DNA from: Thermodesulfovibrionia bacterium
GTDB taxonomy: Bacteria; Nitrospirota; Thermodesulfovibrionia; UBA6902
DNA: 64,000 nt
Direction: 5' to 3'
NCBI GenBank assembly: GCA_030646035.1
Contig: JAUSMY010000056.1
Span: forward strand, 255,481-319,480
Made by a program: the position numbers and the translations under genes. Positions 51,992 through 61,659 of this stretch are shown one piece after another (the first letter of the stretch is position 1; each line of letters begins with the position of its first letter). A model generated the notes under the pieces. That model was not told the DNA's origin. It did no database searches and saw only the letters and a program-made list of their open reading frames with translations.

Positions 51992-52927
51992 ATGTCTTTT
52001 GTGACACCGAAAGAAAGCTACAACGGAAAAGTCCTCTCACTGGACTTTGGCAAAGATGATAAAGCGGTGATGATCGGAGGAGATACCTCCCTGCCCTTTC
52101 TCACATTTGAAGGTGAAGTGCCGAACAAGCCTCTTATAGCGTACGAGATCCAGGACATTGCGCCGGACGACTGGTCTGACACTGTAAAAGACGCGTACAA
52201 AGATGTAAGCGGCGATCCTGTGACATGGGCCAAATACTGCCAGGACAAATTAGGCGCCAAAGCCATTGCATTAAGGCTCATAAGCACACATCCTGACAGA
52301 GATAATCGTTCAGCTGAAGAAGCTGCAAAGACGGTAAAAGATGTGCTTTCAGCAATCAATGTCCCTCTGATAATCCTCGGCTCCAACAATATTGAGAAGG
52401 ACTCGTTAGTCCTTGTAGCTGCTGCTGAGGCTGCAAGCGGATACAACTGCATCATCGGTAAGGCGCAGGAAGGCAATTACAAGACCATCGTAGCTGCCGC
52501 TCTTGCACATAACCATAAGCTTATCGCGATGTCTGAACTCGACATCAACCTTGCAAAACAGCTGAACATCCTTATCACGCAGATGGGCTTTGACAAATCA
52601 AGGCTGATAACCGACCCGATGTGCTCTGCATTAGGCTACGGGCTTGAGTATACATATTCCGTCATGGAGAGGATAAGGCTCGCGGGCCTTGTTCAGAACG
52701 ATGCCACAATGCAGCCGCCCATTATCGGCGACGTCGGCATTTATGTATGGAAGACAAAAGAGACTACAGCGCCTGACGTTGAGGGCTGGGGCACGCTTAA
52801 TGAAAGAGGCATCGCATGGGAAAGCGTTACTGCAACCTCCATGCTCATGGCCGGCGCGAACCTGCTGATAATGAGGCATCCAAAGGCTGTTGAGACTCTG
52901 AATAAAGTTATTGAGGAACTTGCTTAA
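51992..52927 (+). CDS. acsD: Corrinoid/iron-sulfur protein small subunit AcsD
   Basis: Small (delta) subunit of the corrinoid protein that accepts methyl from AcsE and delivers it to AcsB. The 311-residue TIM barrel shows FVTPKESYNGKVLSLDFGK, ALRLISTHPDRDNRSAEEA and the GDVGIYVWKTKET segment, as in known AcsD proteins. It is 27 bp after acsE and has GGAGG before the ATG. Confidence 0.95.
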   Translation: MSFVTPKESYNGKVLSLDFGKDDKAVMIGGDTSLPFLTFEGEVPNKPLIAYEIQDIAPDDWSDTVKDAYKDVSGDPVTWAKYCQDKLGAKAIALRLISTHPDRDNRSAEEAAKTVKDVLSAINVPLIILGSNNIEKDSLVLVAAAEAASGYNCIIGKAQEGNYKTIVAAALAHNHKLIAMSELDINLAKQLNILITQMGFDKSRLITDPMCSALGYGLEYTYSVMERIRLAGLVQNDATMQPPIIGDVGIYVWKTKETTAPDVEGWGTLNERGIAWESVTATSMLMAGANLLIMRHPKAVETLNKVIEELA

Positions 52928-52964
52928 TTAAAATTGACTGAATAATATTTTTGGAGGTTATTAA

Positions 52965-54302
52965 ATGGCACTGTCAGGCATTCAGATATTCAAACTCTTA
53001 CCGAAAACAAACTGCAAAAAATGCGGCTTCCCCACATGCCTTGCATTTGCGATGAAGCTTGCACAGGGCGGTATCGAGCTCTCCTTATGCCCGGACATTT
53101 CAGAAGAAGCGAAGAAGAGCCTCGGAGACGCTTCAGCCCCGCCGATAAAGAGCTTCAGCCTCGGCACAGGCGAACTTGCAGTCAAGATGGGCGCTGAGGG
53201 CGTGCTCTTCAGGCATGACAAAAAATTCTATAACCCCTGCGCTCTTGCATTGAATATCAAAGACAGCCTCAGCGACGCCGAACTCTCTGCAAAGGCAGCT
53301 GAAGTGGCAGGCTCAGAGCTGGACCGTGTAGGACAGCAGCTCAGGATAGATGCTATATCTATTGAGTGCGTTTCAAATGATAGCGCTAAATATGAAGCAG
53401 CTGTAAAACTTGTTGCATCAAAGGCGCCGAATGCAGCATTGATACTCAACTGCAGCAACGCCTCAATAGCAGGGCCGGCGGCAAAGGCTGTCGCAGCCAG
53501 AATGCCCCTGCTCTACTGCGCAACCGCTGATAATGCTGAAGCAATGGCAGCTATAGCAAAAGAGAACAACATACCTCTCGCCATTAAAGCTGACGGGCTT
53601 GATGCCTTAAGCGCCCTGTCTGAAAAGGTACAGGCGCTCGGCGTTGAGAATATCGTTCTTGATTCAGGTGCAAATACAGCCGGAGCCATACTTGGGAACA
53701 ACACCCAGATAAGGCGCGCAGCCTTAAAGAAGGGATTCAAGCCTCTTGGTTTCCCTATCATTAATAATGTTGTTAGAGACGATTCCATGTTAGAGACAAC
53801 CATAGCGTCTGTTGCTATTTTGAAATATGCCTCTATCGTTGTGCTGAGCAGCATAGAGCAGTGGAAGAACCTTGCACTGTACACATTAAGGCAGAATATT
53901 TATACCGACCCGCAGGTTCCTATGCAGGTCAAACAGGCTATATATGAGGTCGGCGGGCCTACTGCTGACTCACCGCTGATGATAACGACCAACTTCTCGC
54001 TTACCTACTTCATAGTCTCAGGAGAGGTTGAGAACAGCAAGGTCCCGAGCTGGCTTGCGGTAATGGACTGCGAAGGGCTCTCAGTTCTTACGGCATGGGC
54101 AGCCGGGAAGTTCATAGCATCAAAGATCGCTACCTTCATACAGGAGAGCGGTATCGGTGATAAAGTCAGCAAGAAAGAGCTTATCATTCCCGGGCAGGTC
54201 GCGATACTGAGCGGCGCGCTTGAGGATAAACTTGAAGGATGGAAGATAACGGTCGGCCCGAGAGAGGCCAACGCGCTTCCTACATATCTTAAGTCAAGGT
54301 AA
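52965..54302 (+). CDS. acsC: Corrinoid/iron-sulfur protein large subunit AcsC
   Basis: Large (gamma) subunit that holds the [4Fe-4S] cluster and the corrinoid. The 445-residue protein begins with the cluster motif TNCKKCGFPTCLAFAMKLAQ and a further Cys in LSLCPDIS. A TIM barrel and the C-terminal corrinoid-binding domain follow (KKELIIPGQVAILSGALEDK at its end). The length agrees with acetogen AcsC. TTGGAGGT precedes the ATG. Confidence 0.96.
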   Translation: MALSGIQIFKLLPKTNCKKCGFPTCLAFAMKLAQGGIELSLCPDISEEAKKSLGDASAPPIKSFSLGTGELAVKMGAEGVLFRHDKKFYNPCALALNIKDSLSDAELSAKAAEVAGSELDRVGQQLRIDAISIECVSNDSAKYEAAVKLVASKAPNAALILNCSNASIAGPAAKAVAARMPLLYCATADNAEAMAAIAKENNIPLAIKADGLDALSALSEKVQALGVENIVLDSGANTAGAILGNNTQIRRAALKKGFKPLGFPIINNVVRDDSMLETTIASVAILKYASIVVLSSIEQWKNLALYTLRQNIYTDPQVPMQVKQAIYEVGGPTADSPLMITTNFSLTYFIVSGEVENSKVPSWLAVMDCEGLSVLTAWAAGKFIASKIATFIQESGIGDKVSKKELIIPGQVAILSGALEDKLEGWKITVGPREANALPTYLKSR

Positions 54303-54325
54303 TTTCAAATATTTAGGAGGATAAG

Positions 54326-56539
54326 ATGTCAAAGATTATAGCCTCTGCAGTTATACGGGCTTCCCACGAGATTGTAAAGAGAACAGAGGATATGCTTGAG
54401 AAGGCTATCGCTGAAAAGGGAAAGGACTTTGTATTCGAATTCCCTGATACCGCGTACCACCTTCCAATGATCTACGGCATGACCGGCTTCAAGGTTAAGA
54501 CACTCGCGGACATGAAGGTCGCACTCGGAATGGCAAAGGAGCAGCTTCACTCACTTCCGGATGAAACCATATGGAAACCATATCTCGGAGAGGCGCTTGA
54601 CTCCGGCATGGCAACCCTCTTTGCTGAAGAGATATATCTTGCGCTCAGATATATCAACGGGCTTGAGCCTGTGACAGACCCTGAGACGAACTTTACCTAT
54701 AACGGTTTTATCACTGACACCATCCAGAGGAACCTCGGCATACAGCTCGTTGACGGAAGGATGCCCGGCTTTGCCGCTATCCTCGGCGCTGCTCCTGATG
54801 AAGAGACCGCCGTCAAGATAGTGAGAGAGCTTCAGGAGAAGAACATACTTGTATTTCTCTCAGGCCAGTCAAAGGACAAGAACGGCAAACTTACGAATGT
54901 TACCAGGCAGCTTCTGAACCAGAAGGTCGAGCTTGGATGGGACACATATATAGTCGCATTGGGCCCTGATACAGAACATACGCTTTATGCTCTCAGCTGG
55001 GCATTAAGAGCTCCGATGATCTTCGGCGGAAACAAGGCAGGCGATTATAAGACCCTGCTGAAATACTCCAAAGACAGGATATTCGCATTCGCACTTGTAC
55101 TCGGCGAACTTAATGACCTCAAGTGGGCAACCGGAGCAGGCGCGATAAACATGGGCTACCCTGCCATCTGCGACACTGACATACCTGTCATTCATCCGAC
55201 CGGAGTATGTACATATGAAGAGGTTGAAAAAGAGTTCGACCATACCAAGATAGTCCAGAAGGCGATAGAGGTCAGAGGACTCAAGGTCACTGTTGCCAAG
55301 CCCCCGATACCAATTGCATACGGCCCTGCTTTTGAGGGCGAGAGGATCAGGAAGGAAGATATGTTCATCGAGTTCGGCGGCCAGCGCACTCCTGCATTTG
55401 AGTGGGTCAGGACAAAAGAGCTTAATGAGATCGAGGACGGCAAGGTCACTATCGTCGGCACTGATGTCGAAGCGAGATATAATGCAGGCGGCATGATGCC
55501 TCTTGCTATTGTCGTTGATGTGGCAGGAAGAAAGATGCAGAATGACTTTGAAGCCATCATCGAAAGAAAGTTTCACCACAATATAAACGAAGCTCAGGGC
55601 CTCTGGCACATGGGACAGCGCGACATCGTCTGGATGCGCGTAAGCAAACAAGCGTACAACGACGGCATCACTCTTGAGCACTTAGGCATAATCCAGGCGA
55701 CTATGGCAAAGCACAGATTTAATTCCATCGTCGACAAGGTGCAGGTCACACTTTATGTTGATGAGAAAGATGTGCTTGAACTTCAGGACCAGGCAAGAGC
55801 TACATATAAAGAAAGAGATCACAGGCTTGCTGGATTGACAGACGAATCAGTTGACACATTTTATTCATGCCTGCTCTGTCAGTCATTCGCCCCTTCTCAT
55901 GTCTGCGTGATAAGCCCTGAGAGACTCGGTCTCTGCGGAGCGTACAACTGGCTCGACTGCAAGGCTGCTTTTGAGATATCCCCTACAGGAGGCAACCAGC
56001 CTATTCTGAAGGGAGAGGCAACCGACGCAATGAAAGGAAGGTGGACAGGCGTTGACGATTACCTGAAGGCGAATTCAGGCGGCGCCATCGAGACCCTGAA
56101 CCTCTACACAATAATGGACAACCCCATGACATCATGCGGCTGCTTTGAATGCATTATAGCCCTGATACCGGAGGCAAACGGCGTCATGATCGTCAACCGC
56201 GGATATTCAGGAATGACACCTGCCGGAATGAAGTTCTCTACTCTCGCAGGCGCGGTCGGCGGCGGAATGCAGAACCCGGGATTCATGGGCATCGGCGTCA
56301 ACTTTGTAACCAGCAAAAAGTTCCTCTACGCTGACGGCGGCATCAAGAGGATTGTCTGGATGTCTAAGAACCTTAAAGAGCGTGTGGCTGAAGAGTTTAA
56401 AGAACTGGCAAAAGAGGCTGGTGCGCCGGACCTCTTTGACAAGATAGCAGATGAGTCAATAGCGGAAGATTCAGAGAAATTATTAGAGTACCTCTCAAGC
56501 GTCGGGCATCCGGCACTTGAGATGGATCCGATGTTCTAA
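54326..56539 (+). CDS. acsB: Acetyl-CoA synthase catalytic subunit AcsB
   Basis: Joins the methyl group, CO and CoA into acetyl-CoA. The 737 residues match the bacterial three-domain form, including the N-terminal CODH-contact domain that archaeal versions lack. A-cluster ligands are visible: CLLCQSFAPSHVC and GLCGAYNW for the [4Fe-4S] cubane, and CGC in MTSCGCFECI for the distal nickel site. Other family marks are GGMMPLAIVVDVAGRKMQND and GYSGMTPAGMKFSTLAG. TAGGAGGA lies before the ATG. Confidence 0.97.
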   Translation: MSKIIASAVIRASHEIVKRTEDMLEKAIAEKGKDFVFEFPDTAYHLPMIYGMTGFKVKTLADMKVALGMAKEQLHSLPDETIWKPYLGEALDSGMATLFAEEIYLALRYINGLEPVTDPETNFTYNGFITDTIQRNLGIQLVDGRMPGFAAILGAAPDEETAVKIVRELQEKNILVFLSGQSKDKNGKLTNVTRQLLNQKVELGWDTYIVALGPDTEHTLYALSWALRAPMIFGGNKAGDYKTLLKYSKDRIFAFALVLGELNDLKWATGAGAINMGYPAICDTDIPVIHPTGVCTYEEVEKEFDHTKIVQKAIEVRGLKVTVAKPPIPIAYGPAFEGERIRKEDMFIEFGGQRTPAFEWVRTKELNEIEDGKVTIVGTDVEARYNAGGMMPLAIVVDVAGRKMQNDFEAIIERKFHHNINEAQGLWHMGQRDIVWMRVSKQAYNDGITLEHLGIIQATMAKHRFNSIVDKVQVTLYVDEKDVLELQDQARATYKERDHRLAGLTDESVDTFYSCLLCQSFAPSHVCVISPERLGLCGAYNWLDCKAAFEISPTGGNQPILKGEATDAMKGRWTGVDDYLKANSGGAIETLNLYTIMDNPMTSCGCFECIIALIPEANGVMIVNRGYSGMTPAGMKFSTLAGAVGGGMQNPGFMGIGVNFVTSKKFLYADGGIKRIVWMSKNLKERVAEEFKELAKEAGAPDLFDKIADESIAEDSEKLLEYLSSVGHPALEMDPMF

Positions 56540-56557
56540 ATATTGAAATCACTTTAT

Positions 56558-56622
56558 CTGTCATTCCAAAACTGAGTGAGGAATCTTGGATTTCTCCTTT
56601 CAGTCGAAATGACATCAGACAG
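56558..56622. repeat. Dispersed repeat between acsB and cooS
   Basis: Ends with 7-bp inverted arms TGTCATT (56559-56565) and AATGACA (56608-56614) around GGAATCTTGGATTTCTCC. This layout is common among dispersed TGTCATTC-type repeats in bacterial genomes. It sits inside the operon between two stoichiometric subunits. Confidence 0.6.
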
Positions 56623-56639
56623 TAATTTTGGAGGAAGAT

Positions 56640-58634
56640 ATGGATAAACCCGTAAAGAGCGCAAGCACTTCAGCAGAAGAGATAATTCATTGGGCAACAG
56701 ACCACAAAATAGATACATGCTTTGACCGTGCTGAGAAGATGAAGCCCTGCCCTATCGGTGAGACCGGGGCATGCTGCAAAGTATGTCACATGGGGCCGTG
56801 CAGGCTCATAGGCAAGAATGCGGAAGAAGAGGCAAGAGGCGTCTGCGGCGCGACCCTTGCAACAGTTGCGGCAAGGAATATGGTGAGGATGATAGCAGCC
56901 GGCACTTCAGCACATTCCGACCATGCCCGCGATATGGCGATGACGCTCCTCTCAGTTGCAAATGGAGAGGCAAAAGATTTCAAGATAACAGATGTTAAGA
57001 AACTATATAAGGTTGCCGGATATCTTGACATCGAGTTTGAAGGCAGGCCTGTCAATGATGTTGCAAGAGATGTCGCAACCATGCTGATAGAGGATTTCGG
57101 CAGACAGAAAGGCGAGATAAATTTTGCAAAGAGGGCGCCGAAAAAGACGCTTGCGAGATGGAGAAAATGGAAGATCGTTCCCCGCGGCATTGACAGGGAG
57201 ATCGTTGAGGCTATGCACCGCACTAACATCGGCGTTGACCATGACCCTGACCACCTTCTCACGCACGGCCTGAAGGTCGCTCTTGCTGACGGCTGGGGCG
57301 GATGCATGATCTCAACCGACATAAGCGATATACTCTTTGGAACTCCGACACCTGTCAAGGCAGAGGCGAGCTTCGGCATATTCAAGGAAGATGAGGTCAA
57401 CCTTATCGTCCATGGCCATGAGCCGACACTTGCAGAGGTGATAGTAGATACGGTATCAGAACCTGCGATGATCGAATACGCAAAATCAAAGGGCGCCAAA
57501 GGCATCAACCTCGGCGGCATGTGCTGTACAGCAAACGAGATACTGATGAGGCATGGCATCCCAACCGCGGGCGGATTTACGAATCAGGAACTCGGCATCA
57601 TGACCGGCATGATAGATGCCATGACCGTTGACGTGCAGTGCATTATGCCTGCCATCACAGAGGTCTCAAAGCAGTTTCACACCAAGATAATCACAACAAG
57701 TGAAAAGGCGATGATACAGGGAGCTGTGCATATTGAGTATGATGAGCACAGGGCAAAAGAAGTTGCAAGAGAGATCATCAAACTGGCATGCGACAACTTC
57801 CCGAACAGAACGACAAAGGGCAGCCATATATCTCATAAGGCAACTCTTATCGGCGGCTTTTCCCATGAATACATCGAATACATGCAGGGCGGCAGGTGGA
57901 GAGGTTCATTCAGGCCGCTTAACGATGCGATTATGGCAGGCAGGATACGCGGCGTTGTCGGCTTGGCAGGATGCGACAACCCGAGAGTAGCATCAACCGG
58001 TATACACAAATACCTTGTGAACGAACTTATCAAAAATGATGTTCTTATAGTATCAACAGGCTGCGGCTCAGCAGCATGCGGAACCGCCGGATACCTCACA
58101 CCTGAGATGGCGCTTGAGAATGCAGGTCCCGGATTAAGAGAGGTCTGTGAGGCTATCGGTATCCCCCCTATCCTTCACCTCGGTGCATGTGTAGACAATT
58201 CAAGGATACTGACGATAGCTTCTGCAATGGCTGCTGAAGGCGGGCTGTCAGATGAGATAGGCGGAATGCCTGCCGTTGGTATCGCCCCAGAGTGGATGTC
58301 TGAAAAGGCTATAGCGATCGGATGTTATTTCGCAGCATCAGGCGTTCCATGTATATTCGGCGGCGAGTCGCCTGTCGGAGCAAGCTCTGAAGTTACCAAG
58401 ATAATGACCGAGACATGGATGGAAAGGTTCAAGGGCGCGCTTCATTTTGAGCCTGTCCCTGAAAAGATGCTTGAGCTTGCGCTTAAGTATATTGACGATG
58501 CAAGAGACGCGTTAAAGCTGAGAAAATACGAGCCCGGTAAATTCGGAGCAGAGAGAGTGCTCATGGATATGGCAGCGAGAAGAGAGATCGCGCCCCACGC
58601 CGGAGTCGGAGGGATAAATGAATCTCAAGGTTGA
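56640..58634 (+). CDS. cooS: Anaerobic Ni-CO dehydrogenase catalytic subunit
   Basis: Interconverts CO2 and CO and, with AcsB, supplies CO for acetyl-CoA. The 664-residue protein carries the N-terminal B/D-cluster motif CPIGETGACCKVCHMGPCRL and the C-cluster region (GCCTANEILMRHG with one C-cluster Cys in GGMCCTAN, GLAGCDNPR, STGCGSAACGTAGYL, LGACVDNSRI). The start is the ATG at 56640 with GGAGGAAG before it; a TTG four codons earlier lies in the Shine-Dalgarno sequence. Its operon position behind acsB marks it as the ACS partner (AcsA). Confidence 0.96.
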   Translation: MDKPVKSASTSAEEIIHWATDHKIDTCFDRAEKMKPCPIGETGACCKVCHMGPCRLIGKNAEEEARGVCGATLATVAARNMVRMIAAGTSAHSDHARDMAMTLLSVANGEAKDFKITDVKKLYKVAGYLDIEFEGRPVNDVARDVATMLIEDFGRQKGEINFAKRAPKKTLARWRKWKIVPRGIDREIVEAMHRTNIGVDHDPDHLLTHGLKVALADGWGGCMISTDISDILFGTPTPVKAEASFGIFKEDEVNLIVHGHEPTLAEVIVDTVSEPAMIEYAKSKGAKGINLGGMCCTANEILMRHGIPTAGGFTNQELGIMTGMIDAMTVDVQCIMPAITEVSKQFHTKIITTSEKAMIQGAVHIEYDEHRAKEVAREIIKLACDNFPNRTTKGSHISHKATLIGGFSHEYIEYMQGGRWRGSFRPLNDAIMAGRIRGVVGLAGCDNPRVASTGIHKYLVNELIKNDVLIVSTGCGSAACGTAGYLTPEMALENAGPGLREVCEAIGIPPILHLGACVDNSRILTIASAMAAEGGLSDEIGGMPAVGIAPEWMSEKAIAIGCYFAASGVPCIFGGESPVGASSEVTKIMTETWMERFKGALHFEPVPEKMLELALKYIDDARDALKLRKYEPGKFGAERVLMDMAARREIAPHAGVGGINESQG

Positions 58635-59094
58635 TGAGACCATAGGCCATATCAGAGAGGTCATCTCGGAGAAGGACAAGAAGAGAGGCATTCTCATACA
58701 TACATTTCAGAAGGTGCAGCATGAGATGAACTACCTTCCGGAAGATGCGCTTAAGATGATCTCGGAGAAGCTTGATATTCCTCTTTCCGAGGTCTACAGC
58801 ACAGCGTCATTTTATAAACAGTTTTACTTCACCCCGCGCGGAAAGAAGATAGTCAAGGTATGCACAGGCACAGCGTGCCACGTCAGAGGCGCGTCTGCGG
58901 TCATGAATAAACTGGAAGAAGAATTCAAGATCAAAGAGGGCGAGACAACCCCTGACCTCTCCATGACGCTTGAGACGGTAGGGTGCATAGGATGCTGCGG
59001 CCTTGCCCCTGTCGCGACTGTCAATGAAGACATCATAGGCGAGATAGACAGGAAGAAGATAGCAGCGATAATCGACCTTATAAAAAGCGAATAA
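58618..59094 (+). CDS. NuoE/HydC-like [2Fe-2S] subunit
   Basis: A 158-residue thioredoxin-fold ferredoxin of the NADH dehydrogenase 24-kDa type. [2Fe-2S] ligands are C82 and C87 (VCTGTACHVRGA) and C123 and C127 (VGCIGCCGLAP). The N-terminal helical region (HTFQKVQHEMNYLPEDAL) is typical. It begins 17 bp inside cooS, so its translation is coupled to CODH. With the next genes it forms a HydBC-like NAD(P)H module. No hydrogenase gene is present. Confidence 0.93.
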   Translation: MNLKVDETIGHIREVISEKDKKRGILIHTFQKVQHEMNYLPEDALKMISEKLDIPLSEVYSTASFYKQFYFTPRGKKIVKVCTGTACHVRGASAVMNKLEEEFKIKEGETTPDLSMTLETVGCIGCCGLAPVATVNEDIIGEIDRKKIAAIIDLIKSE

Positions 59095-59128
59095 CAACTG
59101 ACTACTCCATCAGGATAGGTGAAATTAT

Positions 59129-61024
59129 ATGGCAAAACTGAAAAATACTGACGAACTGAAAGCGCTCAGAGATAAATTAAGCAAAGAGACCTTTGATCCG
59201 AACGCGCACAGGATCAGGGCGTGCTGCGGAACCGCTTGCACGGCAACAGGCGCGCACAAGGTCATTGCAGCTTTTGAGAAAGAGGCTGCTGCATCTGGTG
59301 TAGCAATTGATATAGTGAAGACAGGATGCCAGGGACTCTGCCAGAAAGGGCCTGTGCTCAAGGTTGAGCCGAACAATATCTTTTATCAGAGGACAAAGAC
59401 GACCGATGTCCCTGCGATAATGGACTACTCTATCAAAGGCAATTCAGCATACAGGCAGGGGCTTTACAGGGACAACTTCCTTAGCGAGCCGATACCTCTT
59501 ATGCTTGAGATCCCTTTTTATAAAAAACAGCTCAGGATAGCCCTGAGGAACAACGGCATAGTTGACCCGCGCAATATCGAGCATTACCTCGCAGTCGGCG
59601 GTTACGCAGGCATTGAAAAGGCCCTGTCTTCAATGACCACTGACGACGTGCTTAATGAAGTAGATAAGGCAAACCTGAGAGGACGCGGCGGAGCGGGTTT
59701 CCCTGCCGGAAGAAAATGGGCGCACTCAAAGGGCGCAAAGAGCGATGTAAAGCTTGTCATTGCAAACGGCGACGAAGGCGACCCCGGAGCATTCATGGAC
59801 AGGGCTATCATGGAAGGCGACCCTCACAGCCTTATTGAAGGGATGCTCCTGTGCGCTTATGCGATCGGCGCGCAATACGGATTCATCTATGTCAGGCATG
59901 AATACCCTCTCGCTGTTGAGAACCTGAAGATAGCGATAAAGCAGGCTGAAGACCTCGGCATTCTCGGAAAGAATATTTTAGGAACCGGCTTCAGCTTCAC
60001 AATTGATATAAGAGAAGGCGCAGGCGCATTCGTATGCGGCGAGTCAACATCGCTTGTCGCATCTATTGAAGGTGAGAGAGGATATCCGAGGCCGAGGCCT
60101 CCAAGGCTTTCTGAAATAGGCGGCGGCCCTTGGGGGATACCGGGTAACCTGAATAACATCGAGACATACGCATGTGTTCCTGTAATTATTGATAAAGGCT
60201 CGGATTATTTCCGCTCTATCGGCACAAAGAACTCTCCGGGCACAAAGGTCTTCGCACTTACAGGCAAGGTTAAGAACACAGGCCTTGTCGAGGTTCCGAT
60301 GGGGATAACCTTGAGAGAGATTATCTTTGAGATAGGCGGCGGCATACTTGATGACAAGGAGTTCAAGGCTATACAGACAGGCGGCCCGTCAGGCGGATGC
60401 ATTCCTGCCGAGCACCTTGACCTTCCTGTTGATTTCGACTCTCTCGCTTCAGTCGGCTCCATGATGGGGTCGGGCGGCATGGTCGTGCTTGACGAGGAGA
60501 CCTGCATGGTTGATGTCGCAAAGTTCTTTCTGTCATTCACGCAGTCTGAATCATGCGGCAAGTGCCCGCCCTGCAGAATAGGTACATATCATATGCTGGA
60601 GCTGCTCAAGAAGATAACCTCAGGCAAGGGCGAAGATGGAGACATTGAGAAGCTTGAGAAGATAGGAGAGCAGATTATCGCAGGCTCACTATGCGGGCTC
60701 GGAAACAGCGCGCCTAACCCTGTGCTGACAACGATCAAATATTTCAGAGAAGAGTATGAAGAGCATATTCATGATAAATACTGCCGCTCAAAGGTATGCA
60801 GCGGATTAGGCACTTACACCATTGACCATACTGAATGCTTTCTCTGCGGGCTGTGCAAACAGGCATGCGCATTCGGAGCGGTCAAAGAGCTGAAGAACTC
60901 TTTCTACATTGACCAGGACTACTGCACAAAATGCAAGGCGTGCTACACTGCGTGTCCAATCAAGGCGGTCAAGATAGACAAGCAGAAGGGCAAGCCGTCA
61001 ACCTCTTTGAAGAGGAGTAAATAA
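59129..61024 (+). CDS. NuoF/HydB-like flavin and Fe-S subunit
   Basis: A 631-residue protein with the full HydB-type architecture. The N-terminal thioredoxin-like [2Fe-2S] domain (CCGTACTATG, then TGCQGLCQKGP) leads to the FMN/NADH domain with GRGGAGFPAGRKW near 185-197 and NGDEGDPGAFMDR. SLBB and the [4Fe-4S] motif CGKCPPCRIG near 476 follow, then two C-terminal ferredoxin clusters (CFLCGLCKQACAFG, CTKCKACYTACPIK). Simple NuoF proteins lack the last part. This form is found in flavin-based electron-bifurcating complexes, so ferredoxin/NAD(P)H coupling is likely, though inferred. Confidence 0.93.
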   Translation: MAKLKNTDELKALRDKLSKETFDPNAHRIRACCGTACTATGAHKVIAAFEKEAAASGVAIDIVKTGCQGLCQKGPVLKVEPNNIFYQRTKTTDVPAIMDYSIKGNSAYRQGLYRDNFLSEPIPLMLEIPFYKKQLRIALRNNGIVDPRNIEHYLAVGGYAGIEKALSSMTTDDVLNEVDKANLRGRGGAGFPAGRKWAHSKGAKSDVKLVIANGDEGDPGAFMDRAIMEGDPHSLIEGMLLCAYAIGAQYGFIYVRHEYPLAVENLKIAIKQAEDLGILGKNILGTGFSFTIDIREGAGAFVCGESTSLVASIEGERGYPRPRPPRLSEIGGGPWGIPGNLNNIETYACVPVIIDKGSDYFRSIGTKNSPGTKVFALTGKVKNTGLVEVPMGITLREIIFEIGGGILDDKEFKAIQTGGPSGGCIPAEHLDLPVDFDSLASVGSMMGSGGMVVLDEETCMVDVAKFFLSFTQSESCGKCPPCRIGTYHMLELLKKITSGKGEDGDIEKLEKIGEQIIAGSLCGLGNSAPNPVLTTIKYFREEYEEHIHDKYCRSKVCSGLGTYTIDHTECFLCGLCKQACAFGAVKELKNSFYIDQDYCTKCKACYTACPIKAVKIDKQKGKPSTSLKRSK

Positions 61025-61620
61025 TGACAGAAGATAATAAAGAAAAGATAATGACAATGAAAGATGTTCAGGCAAAGGCTGAAGAGAAGAAGTGCGCGGC
61101 GCAGCAGGCCCTCGTATTTGTAGAAGAGTTCCTGTCTGAACCGATGTGCGGAAGATGCTTCCCCTGCTCTTTCGGATGCTATGAGGCGAATATCAGGTTA
61201 AAGAAGATCGTTGCGGGAAATGCTTCTGACGAAGATGTAGAGCGCCTCAGAAGAATAGGAACTAACATGCTTGAGGCATCAATGTGCAAAAAAGGCAAAG
61301 ACACAGCAGCATTCATACTTGATAAAATTGCTGCCGAGGATTTTGCAGGCCATATTTCAGGAGAATGTTCAAAGAGAGAGTGCGGATCATTCAGCAGCTA
61401 TCTTATCATCCCTGAAAAATGCACGATATGCGGCTTATGCCTTGACGCATGTAAAGACCATGCAATAACAGGCGAAAAGAGGAAGCCTTACCTTTCAGGT
61501 TATCAGCCAATGGAGATAGCCCAGAAGAGATGCACAAAATGCGGAGAGTGCATCAAGGTATGCCCTGACGCAGCGATAGTACTTATAACGTCAAAAGAGA
61601 TGGCTGGAACTGTTAAATAA
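61024..61620 (+). CDS. Fe-S protein resembling the C-terminal arm of the NuoF-like subunit
   Basis: A 198-residue protein that matches the last third of the preceding protein: CGRCFPCSFGCYEANIRLKK corresponds to CGKCPPCRIGTYHMLELLKK, EASMCKKG to AGSLCGLG, and the paired ferredoxin motifs CTICGLCLDACKDHA and CTKCGECIKVCPDAA follow in the same order. It has no flavin or NADH domain. It should hold three [4Fe-4S] clusters and act as an electron wire. The ATG shares a base with the previous stop codon (TAATG). Likely a partial gene duplication. Confidence 0.85.
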   Translation: MTEDNKEKIMTMKDVQAKAEEKKCAAQQALVFVEEFLSEPMCGRCFPCSFGCYEANIRLKKIVAGNASDEDVERLRRIGTNMLEASMCKKGKDTAAFILDKIAAEDFAGHISGECSKRECGSFSSYLIIPEKCTICGLCLDACKDHAITGEKRKPYLSGYQPMEIAQKRCTKCGECIKVCPDAAIVLITSKEMAGTVK

Positions 61621-61659
61621 TAAAGTTGAAAGTTTAATCATTATCAGGAGGATGCATAT

